NCBI RefSeq assembly: GCF_024746835.1
Contig: NZ_CP080531.1
Span: 806,001 to 870,000 of the forward strand
DNA from: Mesorhizobium sp. AR02
GTDB taxonomy: Bacteria; Pseudomonadota; Alphaproteobacteria; Rhizobiales; Rhizobiaceae
Reading direction: 5' to 3'
DNA length: 64,000 nt
Every line of letters begins with the position of its first letter. The first letter of the stretch is position 1. Positions 45,146 through 54,918 of the stretch are shown in pieces. The notes under the pieces are model-generated. The model was given only the letters and a program-made list of their open reading frames with translations, ran no database searches and was not told the DNA's origin. Position numbers and translations under genes: made by a program.

Positions 45146-46816
45146 ATGATCCGCAATGGCGGCCGCCTTCTTGTCGAATGCTTGATCGCGCTCGGCGCAA
45201 CCAAGAGCTTCGGTGTGCCCGGCGAAAGCTATCTGGCCGTTCTCGACGCGCTGCACGACACGCAGGGCAGCCTGGACTATGTGCTCTGCCGCAATGAGGG
45301 TGGCGCGGCGTTCATGGCTTCGGCCTATGGCAAGCTGACGGGATCGCCGGGCATCTGCTTCGTCACGCGCGGCCCGGGCGTCACCAATGCCAGCATCGGT
45401 GTCCACACGGCCATGCAGGACAGCTCGCCGATGATCCTTTTCGTCGGCCAGGTCGGCACCGACATGAGGGGCCGCGAGGCTTTTCAGGAGATCGACTACC
45501 GGGCTGTCTACGGCACCGTCGCCAAGTGGGCGGTCGAGATCGACGACGTCTCGCGCCTGCCGGAGATCGTCGCGCGAGCCTGGACCACTGCCTCGACCGG
45601 ACGGCCCGGCCCCGTGGTGGTCGCCCTGCCGGAGGACATGCTGACCACACTGACCGAAGCCGCTCCGCTAAACGGGCCGGCGGCGATTTTCGAAGCCGCT
45701 CCGGCACAGGATGCGATGGCTGCGGCGCTCAAGTTGCTGGCGGCCGTGGAAAAGCCGGTCCTGCTCATGGGCGGCGCCAACTGGACAGAGGATGGACGCA
45801 CGGCGCTGCAGGCTTTCGCCGAGGCCTCCGACATCCCGGTCGTGGCGGCCTTCCGCTACCAGGACCAGTTCAACAACCATTCACCCGCCTTCGTCGGCGA
45901 GGCCGGCGTCGGCATGGTGGCGCATGTGAAGAACCTGATCCGCGACGCCGATGTGATCCTGGCCGTCAATGTGCGCTTCGGCGAGATGACCACGGATGGC
46001 TACACGCTGCTGTCGGTGCCGCAGCCGCGCCAGAAGCTGATCCATGTCCACGGCTCCGACCGCGAGATCGGTAAGATTTATGTGCCTGCAATCGGCATCC
46101 ATGCCGGCCCGAATGCCTTCGCCAGGGCGCTGACCCCGGTCAAGGGCGCCTGGGCCGACTGGCGCGCGGCGGCGCGCAAGGCCTATGAAGGGACATTCGC
46201 GGCACCCGTCCAGCCCGGCCCGGTGGATATGGTGGCTGTCAGCGCCTGGCTGCGCGAGACCTTGCCCGCCGACGTCATCCTCACCAACGGCGCCGGCAAT
46301 TTCACCGTGTGGCCGAATAAGTTCTTCAAGTTCGGGCCGCAGGCACGGCTCCTTGCGCCGCAGTCGGGCGCCATGGGCTACGGTCTGCCGGCAGCTGTCG
46401 CCGCCAAGGTCGTATTCCCTGAGCGTACGGTCGTCTGCTTTGCCGGCGACGGCGATTTCCAGATGAATTGCCAGGAGCTTGGAACCGCCATGCAGGCGGG
46501 CGCGCAACCGATCGTGCTGATCATCAACAACGGTATCTACGGCACCATCCGCGCGCATCAGGAGCGCCACTATCCCGCCCGCGTCTCGGGAACCTCGCTC
46601 GAGAACCCGGACTTCGTCACGCTGGCCAAGGCCTATGGCTTCCACGCCGAACGGGTCGAATCCACCGGCGATTTTGCCGCGGCATTTCAGCGAGCGCTCG
46701 CCTCGGCGACAGGCGCCGTCCTCGACATCGCCATCTCGCCCGAAGCGCTGACGCCCCGGCAGACCCTCTCCCAGATGCGCGAAGCCGCGCTCGCTTCGCA
46801 GAAGGCCAAGGCATGA
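45146..46816 (+). CDS. Thiamine-pyrophosphate-dependent enzyme (acetolactate synthase-like)
   Basis: A 556-residue TPP enzyme. The N-terminal catalytic Glu is in CRNEGGAAFMASAYG at about residue 50. The central domain is present. The TPP-binding domain shows GDGDFQMNCQELGTAMQ and the INNGIYG metal-binding stretch near residue 435. The family includes acetolactate synthase, glyoxylate carboligase, sulfoacetaldehyde acetyltransferase and oxalyl-CoA or benzoylformate decarboxylases. No small regulatory subunit gene is near, so branched-chain biosynthesis is unlikely. Its end overlaps the start of hyuA (ATGA), which links it to hydantoin/oxoproline-type catabolism. Confidence 0.9.
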   Translation: MIRNGGRLLVECLIALGATKSFGVPGESYLAVLDALHDTQGSLDYVLCRNEGGAAFMASAYGKLTGSPGICFVTRGPGVTNASIGVHTAMQDSSPMILFVGQVGTDMRGREAFQEIDYRAVYGTVAKWAVEIDDVSRLPEIVARAWTTASTGRPGPVVVALPEDMLTTLTEAAPLNGPAAIFEAAPAQDAMAAALKLLAAVEKPVLLMGGANWTEDGRTALQAFAEASDIPVVAAFRYQDQFNNHSPAFVGEAGVGMVAHVKNLIRDADVILAVNVRFGEMTTDGYTLLSVPQPRQKLIHVHGSDREIGKIYVPAIGIHAGPNAFARALTPVKGAWADWRAAARKAYEGTFAAPVQPGPVDMVAVSAWLRETLPADVILTNGAGNFTVWPNKFFKFGPQARLLAPQSGAMGYGLPAAVAAKVVFPERTVVCFAGDGDFQMNCQELGTAMQAGAQPIVLIINNGIYGTIRAHQERHYPARVSGTSLENPDFVTLAKAYGFHAERVESTGDFAAAFQRALASATGAVLDIAISPEALTPRQTLSQMREAALASQKAKA

Positions 46817-48909
46817 CCTCCAGAACCGACGATATCCGTCTTGGCGCTGATATAGGCGGCACGTTCACCGATATCGCGCTTGAGCTCCGGGGAACGCTGT
46901 TCTCCACCAAAGTGCTGACCAATTATGCGGCGCCCGAGCAGGCGATCCTCGACGGCATTGCCGTCGTTACCCGCGATGCCGGGATTTCGCCTGCCGAGAT
47001 CGGCATCATCATCCATGGCACGACGCTCGCCACCAACGCCCTGATCGAGCGCCGCGGCGCCGAGACCGCACTGGTCACGACCGAAGGCTTTCGCGACGTG
47101 ATCGAGATGCGGACCGAAAACCGCTTCGAGCAGTATGATCTGAACCTGCAACTGCCGACGCCGCTCATCCCGCGCGAACACCGCTTCACGGTCAAGGGCC
47201 GCATCGGCGCCGAGGGGCAGGAGTTGCAGCCGCTCGACGAAGCCGCCCTGGAGGAGATTGCAGAGCGGATCGCTGCCGGCGGCTTCGGCTCGGTGGCGAT
47301 CGGCTTCATCCACGCCTACACCAATCCGGTTCATGAGCGCCGTGCGCGCGAAATTCTCTCCCGTAAGCTGACCATCCCGATTTCGATCAGCGCCGAAGTG
47401 TCGCCACAGATGCGCGAGTTCGAGCGCTTCAACACGGTCTGCGCCAACGCCTATGTGCGGCCGCAAATGGCCGACTATCTCGCCCGCTTCCAGACGCGGC
47501 TGAAGGAGATGGGCGCCGAATGCCCGGTCTTCATGATCCATTCGGGTGGTGGCCTGATCTCGGTGGAGACGGCTTCCGAATTTCCTGTGCGCCTGGTCGA
47601 GTCCGGCCCGGCCGGCGGCGCCATCTTCGCCGCCGATATCGCTCGGCGCTTCGGCCTGGAAAAGGTCGTCTCCTACGACATGGGCGGCACGACCGCGAAG
47701 ATCTGCCTGATCGAGGACTTTGCGCCACGCACGGCGAGAACCTTCGAGGTGGCGCGCACCTACCGCTTCTGTAAGGGCTCGGGGATGCCGATCTCTATTC
47801 CCGTGATCGAGATGATCGAGATCGGCGCCGGCGGCGGCTCGATCGCCTGGGTCGACGCCATGGGCCGGATCCAGACCGGACCGGAAAGTGCCGGGTCGGA
47901 GCCGGGCCCGGCCTGCTACGGCCGCGGCGGCAAGCGCCCGGCGATCACCGACGCCGACCTGGTGCTCGGCAAGCTCGACCCCGACAATTTCGCCGGCGGC
48001 GCGATCCGGCTCGACACGGCAGCATCGGAACAGGCCATCCTGCGCGATGTCGGCGAGCGCCTGTCGCTCGACGCCATGTCGACGGCCTTCGGTATCTGCG
48101 AAGTGGTGGACGAAAACATGGCCAATGCCGCCCGCGTCCATGCGGTCGAGAATGGCAAGAACATTTCCGACAATCTGATGATCGCCTTTGGTGGTGCTGC
48201 TCCCCTTCACGCGGCAAGGCTTTGCGAAAAACTCGGCATCGAACGCTGCATCGTCCCCAAGGGCGCAGGCGTCGGGTCGGCCATCGGCTTCCTCAAGGCG
48301 CCATTCGGCTACGAGGCGCTGGCGTCGAAGCTCACACGCCTGTCGCGGTTCCAGCCGGCCGAGGTCAATGCCTTGCTTGGCGATCTCAAGGCATCAGCCG
48401 AAAGCTTCGTGCGCAGCGGCGCCAGCGGCAGCATCACCTGCGAAATCACCGCTTTCATGCGTTATGCCGGCCAGGGCTGGGAAATCCCGGTGCCGGTGCC
48501 GGATGAGCCGTTCGGCGAGGATGCCGTCGCAGGGCTCAGGGACCTGTTCGAGGCGAACTACGAGCGCTTCTTCGGCCGCGCCATCGAAGGGCTCGATGGG
48601 CTGGAGATCGAGATCGTCACCTGGTCGGTCAAGGCGACGGATATCCGGCCTGATGTCGCCAGGCATGAACTTACGGCAGGCACGCGGACCAGCCAGCCGG
48701 CCACCACTCGCGCGGTGTTCGATCCGGCAAGTGGCGAGCCGCAAACCTATGGCATCGTCGAACGTGATACGCTCTGCGCCGGCGACCGCGTCGCGGGGCC
48801 AGTGGTCATCGTCGAACGCGAGACGTCCACCGTCGTCACCACCAGCTTCGACGCCGTCATCCAGAGCGATGGCGCCATCCTTCTGATCCGCAAAGGCAGC
48901 CAGTCATGA
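46813..48909 (+). CDS. hyuA: Hydantoinase/oxoprolinase subunit A (HyuA-like)
   Basis: A 698-residue protein of normal HyuA length. The N-terminal ATPase-like part has GADIGGTFTDIAL at residue ~10, IIHGTTLATNALIERRGAET, and VRLVESGPAGGAIFAADIAR near 265-285. MGGTTAKI and GAGGGSIAWVD are the second phosphate motif. These enzymes open cyclic amides (5-oxoproline, N-methylhydantoin) or carboxylate ketones, with ATP. Its start overlaps the TPP enzyme stop and its end overlaps hyuB by ATGA, so the three are translated together. The substrate is not known. Confidence 0.92.
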   Translation: MTSRTDDIRLGADIGGTFTDIALELRGTLFSTKVLTNYAAPEQAILDGIAVVTRDAGISPAEIGIIIHGTTLATNALIERRGAETALVTTEGFRDVIEMRTENRFEQYDLNLQLPTPLIPREHRFTVKGRIGAEGQELQPLDEAALEEIAERIAAGGFGSVAIGFIHAYTNPVHERRAREILSRKLTIPISISAEVSPQMREFERFNTVCANAYVRPQMADYLARFQTRLKEMGAECPVFMIHSGGGLISVETASEFPVRLVESGPAGGAIFAADIARRFGLEKVVSYDMGGTTAKICLIEDFAPRTARTFEVARTYRFCKGSGMPISIPVIEMIEIGAGGGSIAWVDAMGRIQTGPESAGSEPGPACYGRGGKRPAITDADLVLGKLDPDNFAGGAIRLDTAASEQAILRDVGERLSLDAMSTAFGICEVVDENMANAARVHAVENGKNISDNLMIAFGGAAPLHAARLCEKLGIERCIVPKGAGVGSAIGFLKAPFGYEALASKLTRLSRFQPAEVNALLGDLKASAESFVRSGASGSITCEITAFMRYAGQGWEIPVPVPDEPFGEDAVAGLRDLFEANYERFFGRAIEGLDGLEIEIVTWSVKATDIRPDVARHELTAGTRTSQPATTRAVFDPASGEPQTYGIVERDTLCAGDRVAGPVVIVERETSTVVTTSFDAVIQSDGAILLIRKGSQS

Positions 48910-50525
48910 GCGACATCGGCGACATCCGCATGCAGGTGATGTGGAACCGCTTGATCTCGGTGGTCGAGGAGCAAGCGCTGACCTTGCTGCGCACCGCCTT
49001 CTCGACCTCGGTGCGCGAGTCCGGCGACCTGTCGGCGGGCGTGTTCGATCCGCGCGGCCAGATGCTGGCGCAGGCGGTGACCGGCACGCCCGGCCATGTC
49101 AACACCATGGCCGAGGCCGTGCTGCATTTCATGAACGAAATCCCGCGCGACGCCATGTTCGAGGGCGACACCTATGTCACCAACGATCCCTGGCTGGGCA
49201 CCGGCCATCTGCACGACATCACCATGGTGTCGCCGTCCTTCCTGAACGGCGAGCTGGTGGCTTTCTTCGCCTGCACCGCGCATGTCGTCGATGTCGGCGG
49301 GCGCGGCTTCGGCGCCGACGCCAAGTCGGTCTATGAGGAAGGCATCCAGATCCCGATCATGAAGTTCGCGGAAAAGGGCAAGGTCAATCTCGACCTCGTC
49401 AGGATCCTGCGCGCCAATGTCCGCGAGCCGAACCAGGTGGTCGGCGATTTCTATTCGCTCGCCGCCTGCAACGAGGTCGGTCATCGCCGTCTCGTCGACA
49501 TGATGAAGGAGATCGGGCTCTCCTCGCTCGACGGGCTCGGCGGCTTCATCTTCTCGCGCACAAGCGACGCCATGCTCGAACGCATCAAGGCGCTGCCGAA
49601 GGGCAGCTGGTCGAACGAACTCGTCACCGACGGCTATGACGCGCCGGTGAAACTGGCGGCAAAAGTGTCGGTCCGCGACGACCATGTCGAGGTCGATTTC
49701 ACCGGCACCGACCCGATGAGCCGCTGGGGCATCAACTGCCCGATCATCTACAGCAAGGCCTATGCCTGCTACGCGCTGAAATGCGTGGTGGCGCCCGACA
49801 TTCCCAACAACGCCGCTTCGCTCGCCTTCTTCACCGTGACATCGCCGGTCAACATCCTCAACGCGGTGCGGCCGGCGCCGGTGGCGCTCAGGCACATCTT
49901 CGGCCACATGGTCCCCGACCTGGTGCTGGGCGCGATCTCCCAGGCACTGCCCGGCAAGATCCTTGCTGAAGGCGCCGGCGCGCTGTGGAACATCCACATC
50001 TCGGCGCGTCCGGTCGCGGGCGGCCACGGCCGCCGCGCCGAAGTGCTGATGTTCAATTCCGGCGGCATGGGCGCGCGCCCGGGCCTCGACGGCCTGTCGG
50101 CGACGGCTTTCCCGTCGGGCGTGCACACCATGCCGATCGAGGCGACGGAGCATACCGGGCCAATCGTCATCTGGCGCAAGGAGCTGCGGCCGGACTCCGG
50201 TGGCGACGGCGAATTCCGTGGCGGCCTCGGACAGATTATCGAGATCGCCGCGATCGAAGGCCATGAGTTCGACTTCTCGGCCATGTTCGACCGCGTCAAT
50301 CACCCGGCCCACGGCCGCAATGGCGGCGAGCCCGGAGTGGCCGGGGTCGTCAAGCTCGACGATGGCACGCAGATGCGGCCCAAGGGCTGGCAGCACGTTC
50401 CGGCCGGCCGGCGGCTGATCCTGGAATTACCGGGCGGCGGCGGCTATGGCGATCCGGCCAAACGCAGCACCGAGGCGCGGGCGAACGACCGCTCCAAGCA
50501 ATACATTTCGGAGGACGGCAAATGA
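48906..50525 (+). CDS. hyuB: Hydantoinase/oxoprolinase subunit B (HyuB-like)
   Basis: A 539-residue partner of HyuA. The family marks are VRESGDLSAGVFDPRGQMLA near residue 37, TYVTNDPWLGTGHLHDI near 94, GRGFGADAKSVYEEG, and PGGGGYGDPAKR near the end. HyuA and HyuB form the ATP-dependent complex. ATGA overlaps on both sides (HyuA and the aminotransferase) show one translational unit. Confidence 0.92.
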   Translation: MSDIGDIRMQVMWNRLISVVEEQALTLLRTAFSTSVRESGDLSAGVFDPRGQMLAQAVTGTPGHVNTMAEAVLHFMNEIPRDAMFEGDTYVTNDPWLGTGHLHDITMVSPSFLNGELVAFFACTAHVVDVGGRGFGADAKSVYEEGIQIPIMKFAEKGKVNLDLVRILRANVREPNQVVGDFYSLAACNEVGHRRLVDMMKEIGLSSLDGLGGFIFSRTSDAMLERIKALPKGSWSNELVTDGYDAPVKLAAKVSVRDDHVEVDFTGTDPMSRWGINCPIIYSKAYACYALKCVVAPDIPNNAASLAFFTVTSPVNILNAVRPAPVALRHIFGHMVPDLVLGAISQALPGKILAEGAGALWNIHISARPVAGGHGRRAEVLMFNSGGMGARPGLDGLSATAFPSGVHTMPIEATEHTGPIVIWRKELRPDSGGDGEFRGGLGQIIEIAAIEGHEFDFSAMFDRVNHPAHGRNGGEPGVAGVVKLDDGTQMRPKGWQHVPAGRRLILELPGGGGYGDPAKRSTEARANDRSKQYISEDGK

Positions 50526-51724
50526 GCTACATTGCCTCGCGCCTGTCGGCGGTGAAGCCCTCGGCCTCGATGGCTGCCTCGCAAGCCGCCAAGGCGCTGC
50601 GCGCCAAGGGCGTCGACGTGATCGATCTCGGCCTGGGCGAACCGGATTTCCCGACGCCCAGCCACATCATCGATGCCGCCCATTTCGCAGCGAAAGCCGG
50701 ACAGACGCTCTACACCGGTGCTGCCGGCACGGCCGAGGTGCGCGAAGCCATTGCCGGCAAGCTCCGGCGCGAGAACGGGCTGGATTATACGGCCGACGAC
50801 ATCGTGGTGGCCAACGGCGCCAAGCAGATCATCTTCAATGCCCTGATGGCGACGCTGGAGAGTGGCGACGAGGCCATCCTGCCGGCGCCCTATTTCGTCT
50901 CCTATCCCGAAATGGTGAAGCTGCTCGGCGGCACGCCTGTTACCGTCGAATGCCCGGAGACATCGGGTTTCCGGCTGACGCCGGACGTGCTGGAGAAGGC
51001 CATCACGCCAAGGACGAAATGGCTTTTCCTCAACATGCCAGGCAACCCGTCCGGTGCGGTCTATTCGCAATCGGATCTGCAAGCGCTGGGTGCGGTTCTG
51101 GCAAGGCATCCGCAGGTGCTCGTGCTCTCCGACGAGATTTACGAGCACATCCTTTTCGACGGCCGCGAATTCGTTTCGTTCGGCAAGGCCTGCCCGGAAC
51201 TCAGGGATCGCACACTGATCGTCAACGGCGTCTCGAAATCCTATGCGATGACCGGCTGGCGTGTCGGCTATGCGGCCGGACCGGCGCCGCTAGTGAAGGC
51301 GATGTCGACCATCCAGAGCCAGTCCTGCACCTCTGTCTGCTCCATCGCGCAGGCAGCGACGGTGGCCGCGCTCAACGGCCCACAGGACGAGGTGGCACGA
51401 TTCCGGCAAGCGTTCGAGGCGCGCCGCGATCTGGTCGTCGATGGGATCAGGAAGATCAATGGCCTCGCATTGTCACCGCCGGACGGCGCCTTCTATGCCT
51501 ATATCGGCTGCGCCAGCCTGATCGGCCGCAAGACGCCGAAGGGCATTGTGCTGGACGACGATACGGCGGTCGCAAACTATCTTTTGAACGAAGGCCGCGT
51601 GGCATCGGTGCCGGGTGCTGCCTATGGACTTTCACCCTATTTTCGTATCTCGACCGCGACCAGCGAAGAGGTGCTGACCGAGGCGATCGCGCGGATCAAC
51701 GCCGCCGTCGCGCAAGTGGAGTAG
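50522..51724 (+). CDS. Aspartate/tyrosine-type aminotransferase (class I/II, PLP)
   Basis: A 400-residue PLP enzyme. The PLP Lys is in NGVSKSYAMTGWRVGY near residue 235; NMPGNPSGA, SDEIYEHI and the C-terminal ARG-type RIS region are standard for the AspC family I-gamma group. The alternative reading in another frame was rejected. It overlaps hyuB by 4 bases and is 3 bases from the next gene. After ring opening by HyuAB it would transfer the amino group of the product to a 2-oxo acid, or the reverse. Confidence 0.92.
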   Translation: MSYIASRLSAVKPSASMAASQAAKALRAKGVDVIDLGLGEPDFPTPSHIIDAAHFAAKAGQTLYTGAAGTAEVREAIAGKLRRENGLDYTADDIVVANGAKQIIFNALMATLESGDEAILPAPYFVSYPEMVKLLGGTPVTVECPETSGFRLTPDVLEKAITPRTKWLFLNMPGNPSGAVYSQSDLQALGAVLARHPQVLVLSDEIYEHILFDGREFVSFGKACPELRDRTLIVNGVSKSYAMTGWRVGYAAGPAPLVKAMSTIQSQSCTSVCSIAQAATVAALNGPQDEVARFRQAFEARRDLVVDGIRKINGLALSPPDGAFYAYIGCASLIGRKTPKGIVLDDDTAVANYLLNEGRVASVPGAAYGLSPYFRISTATSEEVLTEAIARINAAVAQVE

Positions 51725-51727
51725 ATG

Positions 51728-52540
51728 ATGCCGCATTACGACCGTATCCTGATCACCGGTGCTGCCGGCCGCCTCGGTTCGGAACTGCGCAAGGGCCTGG
51801 TGCCGCTGGCGAAGACGATCCGCCTGGCAGGACGTGAACCGTTCGGCGATCTCGCGCCGCACGAAGAAGAAGCGGTGTTCGACCTCGCCGACATGGAGGC
51901 GACGATCGCCGCCACCAAGGATTGCGACGCCATCGTGCATTTCGGTGGCGCGCCGCTCGAATGCGAGTGGCAGACGATCCTGGATTCCAGCATCCGCGGC
52001 TCCTACCATATCTACGAAGGCGCCCGGAAACACGGTGTGAAGCGCGTCATCTACGCTTCCTCGGTGCATGCCATCGGCTATCATGAGGTCGAGGCCCATA
52101 TCGGCGTCGACGCGCCGGTGCGCCCCGACAGCCTCTATGGCGTGTCGAAGAATTTCGTCGAGAGCCTCAGCCGGCTCTACTGGGACAAGTTCGGCATCGA
52201 GACGGTGTGCCTGCGCATCTTCTCGTCCTTCCCCGAACCGGCGGACCGGCGCATGATGTGGTCCTACCTTTCCTTTGCCGACTGCGTGCGGCTGGTCGAG
52301 GCATCGCTCACCGCGCCGCGTGTCGGCCACACGATTTCGTTCGGCATATCCGATAACAGGCTGAAGATGGTCGACAACAGCGGCGCCGACCATCTGGGGT
52401 TCATCCCGCAAGACAGCGCCGAGCCGTTCCGCGCCGCCGTGGAAGCAAAGACCCCCGTTCCCGATCCGAAAAGACCGTCGGTAAAATATCTAGGCGGCTG
52501 GTTCTGCGAGCTCGGGCATCCGGACGACAAGCCCGCGTGA
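51728..52540 (+). CDS. NAD-dependent epimerase/uronate dehydrogenase-like protein
   Basis: A 270-residue Rossmann-fold protein of the extended-SDR type. NAD motif ITGAAGRLGSELR near residue 10, VHFGG near 73, SSVHAIGYHE (Ser) and YGVSKNF as the Tyr/Lys pair, the uronate dehydrogenase layout. ATG at 51728 rather than 51725 gives better spacing to GGAG. The last gene of the HyuAB unit, its relation to amino-acid-like chemistry is unclear: it may act on another hydroxy or lactone intermediate. A second member lies at 58912-59739, so the two are paralogues. Confidence 0.85.
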   Translation: MPHYDRILITGAAGRLGSELRKGLVPLAKTIRLAGREPFGDLAPHEEEAVFDLADMEATIAATKDCDAIVHFGGAPLECEWQTILDSSIRGSYHIYEGARKHGVKRVIYASSVHAIGYHEVEAHIGVDAPVRPDSLYGVSKNFVESLSRLYWDKFGIETVCLRIFSSFPEPADRRMMWSYLSFADCVRLVEASLTAPRVGHTISFGISDNRLKMVDNSGADHLGFIPQDSAEPFRAAVEAKTPVPDPKRPSVKYLGGWFCELGHPDDKPA

Positions 52541-52605
52541 CAGAAGAGCGATGCGCCGTCCGAGGCATTTCTCCGACATGCCGCTGAACTGCCGGCCATC
52601 GCCAA

Positions 52606-53640
52606 TCACGCCGCGGGAACAGGTGCGCCGGCTTCGATGAGACCGGCCTGCTTGAGATCGGCCCACAGCGCTGGCGGAATATCCTCTCGCAGATAGGCCA
52701 GATTCTGCTTCAGTTCCTCGGCCGAACGGGCGCCCGGGATGACGCTCGACACCAGGGGATGGCCGAGCGGGAACTGGAGGGCGGCCGCCGGCAGCGATAC
52801 ATGATGGCGGGCGCACACCGCTTCGATGCGGCGGACGCGTTCGAGCACCGGCTCGGGCGCCGGTCTGGTGTTGAAGGTCGCGCCCTTGACGGCGCCCGTT
52901 GCCAATATGCCGGAATTATAGGGGCCGCCGATGATGATCCTTGTGCCACGCTGCTCGCAGAGCGGCAGCAAGGTCGCCAGCGGCTCCTGTTCGAGCAACG
53001 TGTAGCGGCCGGCGAGCAGGAAATAGTCGAACGCACCTGCGACGACGAAATCAGACAGCATCTGCCATTGGTTGATGCCGACACCGACCGCCTTGATGAC
53101 GCCTTGCGAACGCAATTCGTCGAGCGCCGGATAGGCGCCGTCCATGGCTTCCCTGAAACGGCTTCTGGCATAGGGGTCCTCGCCCGGAGCGAAATGAATG
53201 GCCTCGTCCGGATCGTGGATCGAGACCATGTCGACATAGTCGGTGTCGAGCCGCTTCAGCGTGCCCTCGAGCGAACGCATCACGGCATCGCGTGAATAGT
53301 CGAACTCGGCGCGGAAGGAGCCGGGCTGGTCCCACAGTGCCGGCTTCAGCTCCTCCGGCGGAATGGGCACGAGGTCGTAACCGATCTTGGACGAGATGAC
53401 GATGTCGGCACGCGGCAGCGACTTGATCGCCAACCCAAGCCGGGCCTCGCTGACGCCGAAGCCATAGACAGGCGCGGTGTCGAAATAGCGGATGCCATTG
53501 TCGTAAGCCGCCTGTACGGTCTTGACCGCGGCGTCGGTATCGACGGCGCGGTACATGTTGCCCAGGCCGGTGCCGCCGAGCCCGATCGTCGTCACCTTCA
53601 GGCCATTCTTCGCGACAGCCCTGAATTCGATTTCAGCCAT
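52606..53640 (-). CDS. Aldo/keto reductase (D-threo-aldose 1-dehydrogenase-like)
   Basis: A 344-residue NADP-type aldo/keto reductase. Catalytic tetrad: Asp in YFDTAPVYG (with the Tyr), Lys in VISSKIGYD, and His in VSIHDPDEA. The sequence resembles L-fucose/D-arabinose dehydrogenases of this superfamily. Start 53640 follows AGGAAGAG; the frame extends to 53766 without similarity. It converges with the uronate-dehydrogenase-like gene over 65 bases and is divergent from the sugar transporter operon by 186 bases, so it probably oxidises the imported aldose or uronate. Confidence 0.9.
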   Translation of the reverse strand: MAEIEFRAVAKNGLKVTTIGLGGTGLGNMYRAVDTDAAVKTVQAAYDNGIRYFDTAPVYGFGVSEARLGLAIKSLPRADIVISSKIGYDLVPIPPEELKPALWDQPGSFRAEFDYSRDAVMRSLEGTLKRLDTDYVDMVSIHDPDEAIHFAPGEDPYARSRFREAMDGAYPALDELRSQGVIKAVGVGINQWQMLSDFVVAGAFDYFLLAGRYTLLEQEPLATLLPLCEQRGTRIIIGGPYNSGILATGAVKGATFNTRPAPEPVLERVRRIEAVCARHHVSLPAAALQFPLGHPLVSSVIPGARSAEELKQNLAYLREDIPPALWADLKQAGLIEAGAPVPAA

Positions 53641-53747
53641 TTTCTCTTCCTGTAATTCCTGATCGTCCATTTGTGCCGCCCAGACGGCCGTCTTCCCGCG
53701 CCATTGAGACCGCAGAGGGCCGTCCTGAACTCGGCGGCGAAAAAGCA

Positions 53748-53773
53748 TTGACACAAAAGTTGTCATATAACAA
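53748..53773. promoter_or_regulatory. Promoter/operator candidate of the sugar transporter operon
   Basis: A TTGACA box (53748-53753) is followed at 53760-53773 by TTGTCATATAACAA, an almost perfect 14-base palindrome. The site lies 53 bases ahead of the binding-protein gene in the divergent region with the aldo/keto reductase. A palindrome this near the -35 box suggests repression. The GntR protein at 58025-58756 is a candidate ligand. Confidence 0.45.
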
Positions 53774-53826
53774 TGTAACCAGACGACAAATGCAGCGACG
53801 CCTACAAAGTGACAAGGGAGGAACGC

Positions 53827-54918
53827 ATGGACGACGAGACGAAAAATCAGATGGAGATGGTGAATGCCGGCATCAGCCGGCGCAGTGCCTTCGCACTGGC
53901 CGGGAAGCTCGGCCTCGGCGCAGCGGGCCTCGCCAGCGGCCTGGCGGGCGCCGGCCTGGCTGGCGGCATCAGCGCTGCCCGGGCAGCCGATTCATCGCCC
54001 GGGCTGCCGAAGAAGCCCTACAAATTCCACTTCGTCTGCCATGTGACGCTCGACCAGTTCTTCACCCCGACCGTCTACGGCATCCAGGATGCCTGTGCCG
54101 CCTTCGGCTGCAGCTATCAGTGGACGGGTTCGCAGAAGAATGTCGTCTCCGAAATGGTCAGCGCCATGCAGACAGCGATCGCGCAGAAATCGGACGGCAT
54201 TGCGGTGTGCCTGGTCGATCCGACGGCTTTCGACGCCGCCACCGACATGGCCGCCCAGGCTGGCATCCCGGTCGTTGCCTTCAACGCCGACGTGCCGGTC
54301 GGCAGCCCCAACAAGCGGCTCTCCTATGTCGGCCAGCCGCTCTATCAGTCCGGCTACAACTCGGCGCTGAAGTGGCTGAAGCTGATCCCCAAGGGCGGCC
54401 ACGTCATGCTGTCGATCGGCGTGCCGGGCTCGCTCAACACGCAGCCGCGCCTCGACGGCTACATCCAGGCGATCAAGGACAGCAACAGCGGCGTCACCTA
54501 CGATGTCGTCAACACCGGTCCGGATCCGGCAACCGAAATCTCGCGCGTCGAGAGCTATTATCTCAGCCACAAGACCGTCAACGGCCTGTTCGGCACCGGC
54601 GGTTCCGACACCTATGCCTGCGGTTTCGTGTCCAACAAATACGGCCTGGTGAAAGCTGGCGGTGCGGTGGCCGGCTTCGACCTGTTCCCGCAGACGCTGG
54701 ACTTCATCAAGGCCGGCGACGTCAACTTCACCACCGACCAGCAGGCCTATCTGCAGGGCTTCCTGCCGGTGCAGCAGATGTATCTCTACAAGCTGTCGGG
54801 CGGCCTCGTCGGCCCGGCCAACAGCGACACCAGCCAGGCCTATGTGACCAAGGACAATGTCGACGCCTATGTCGGCAAGTCGCGCTTCGAGGGCCGCAGC
54901 GACGTCGAGCCGACCTGA
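53827..54918 (+). CDS. Sugar ABC transporter substrate-binding protein (RbsB-like)
   Basis: A 363-residue periplasmic sugar-binding protein, peripla-BP family 4 type. The N-terminus has SRRSAFALAGKLGLGAAG, a twin-Arg-like signal with a long Gly/Ala core, ending near SAARAAD at about residue 58; export by Tat is possible. GIQDACAAFGCSYQW and SDGIAVCLVDPTAFD are the sugar-binding lobe marks. Start 53827 follows GGGAGGAACGC. It is first in the operon with permease and ATPase; KdgD downstream points to a uronate or aldarate ligand. Confidence 0.9.
   Translation: MDDETKNQMEMVNAGISRRSAFALAGKLGLGAAGLASGLAGAGLAGGISAARAADSSPGLPKKPYKFHFVCHVTLDQFFTPTVYGIQDACAAFGCSYQWTGSQKNVVSEMVSAMQTAIAQKSDGIAVCLVDPTAFDAATDMAAQAGIPVVAFNADVPVGSPNKRLSYVGQPLYQSGYNSALKWLKLIPKGGHVMLSIGVPGSLNTQPRLDGYIQAIKDSNSGVTYDVVNTGPDPATEISRVESYYLSHKTVNGLFGTGGSDTYACGFVSNKYGLVKAGGAVAGFDLFPQTLDFIKAGDVNFTTDQQAYLQGFLPVQQMYLYKLSGGLVGPANSDTSQAYVTKDNVDAYVGKSRFEGRSDVEPT

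Noticed and set aside
46468..46812. Upstream extension of the hyuA frame into the TPP enzyme gene
   Set aside because: The added residues are an out-of-frame reading of the TPP enzyme. The ATG at 46813 in an ATGA overlap gives the normal HyuA start.
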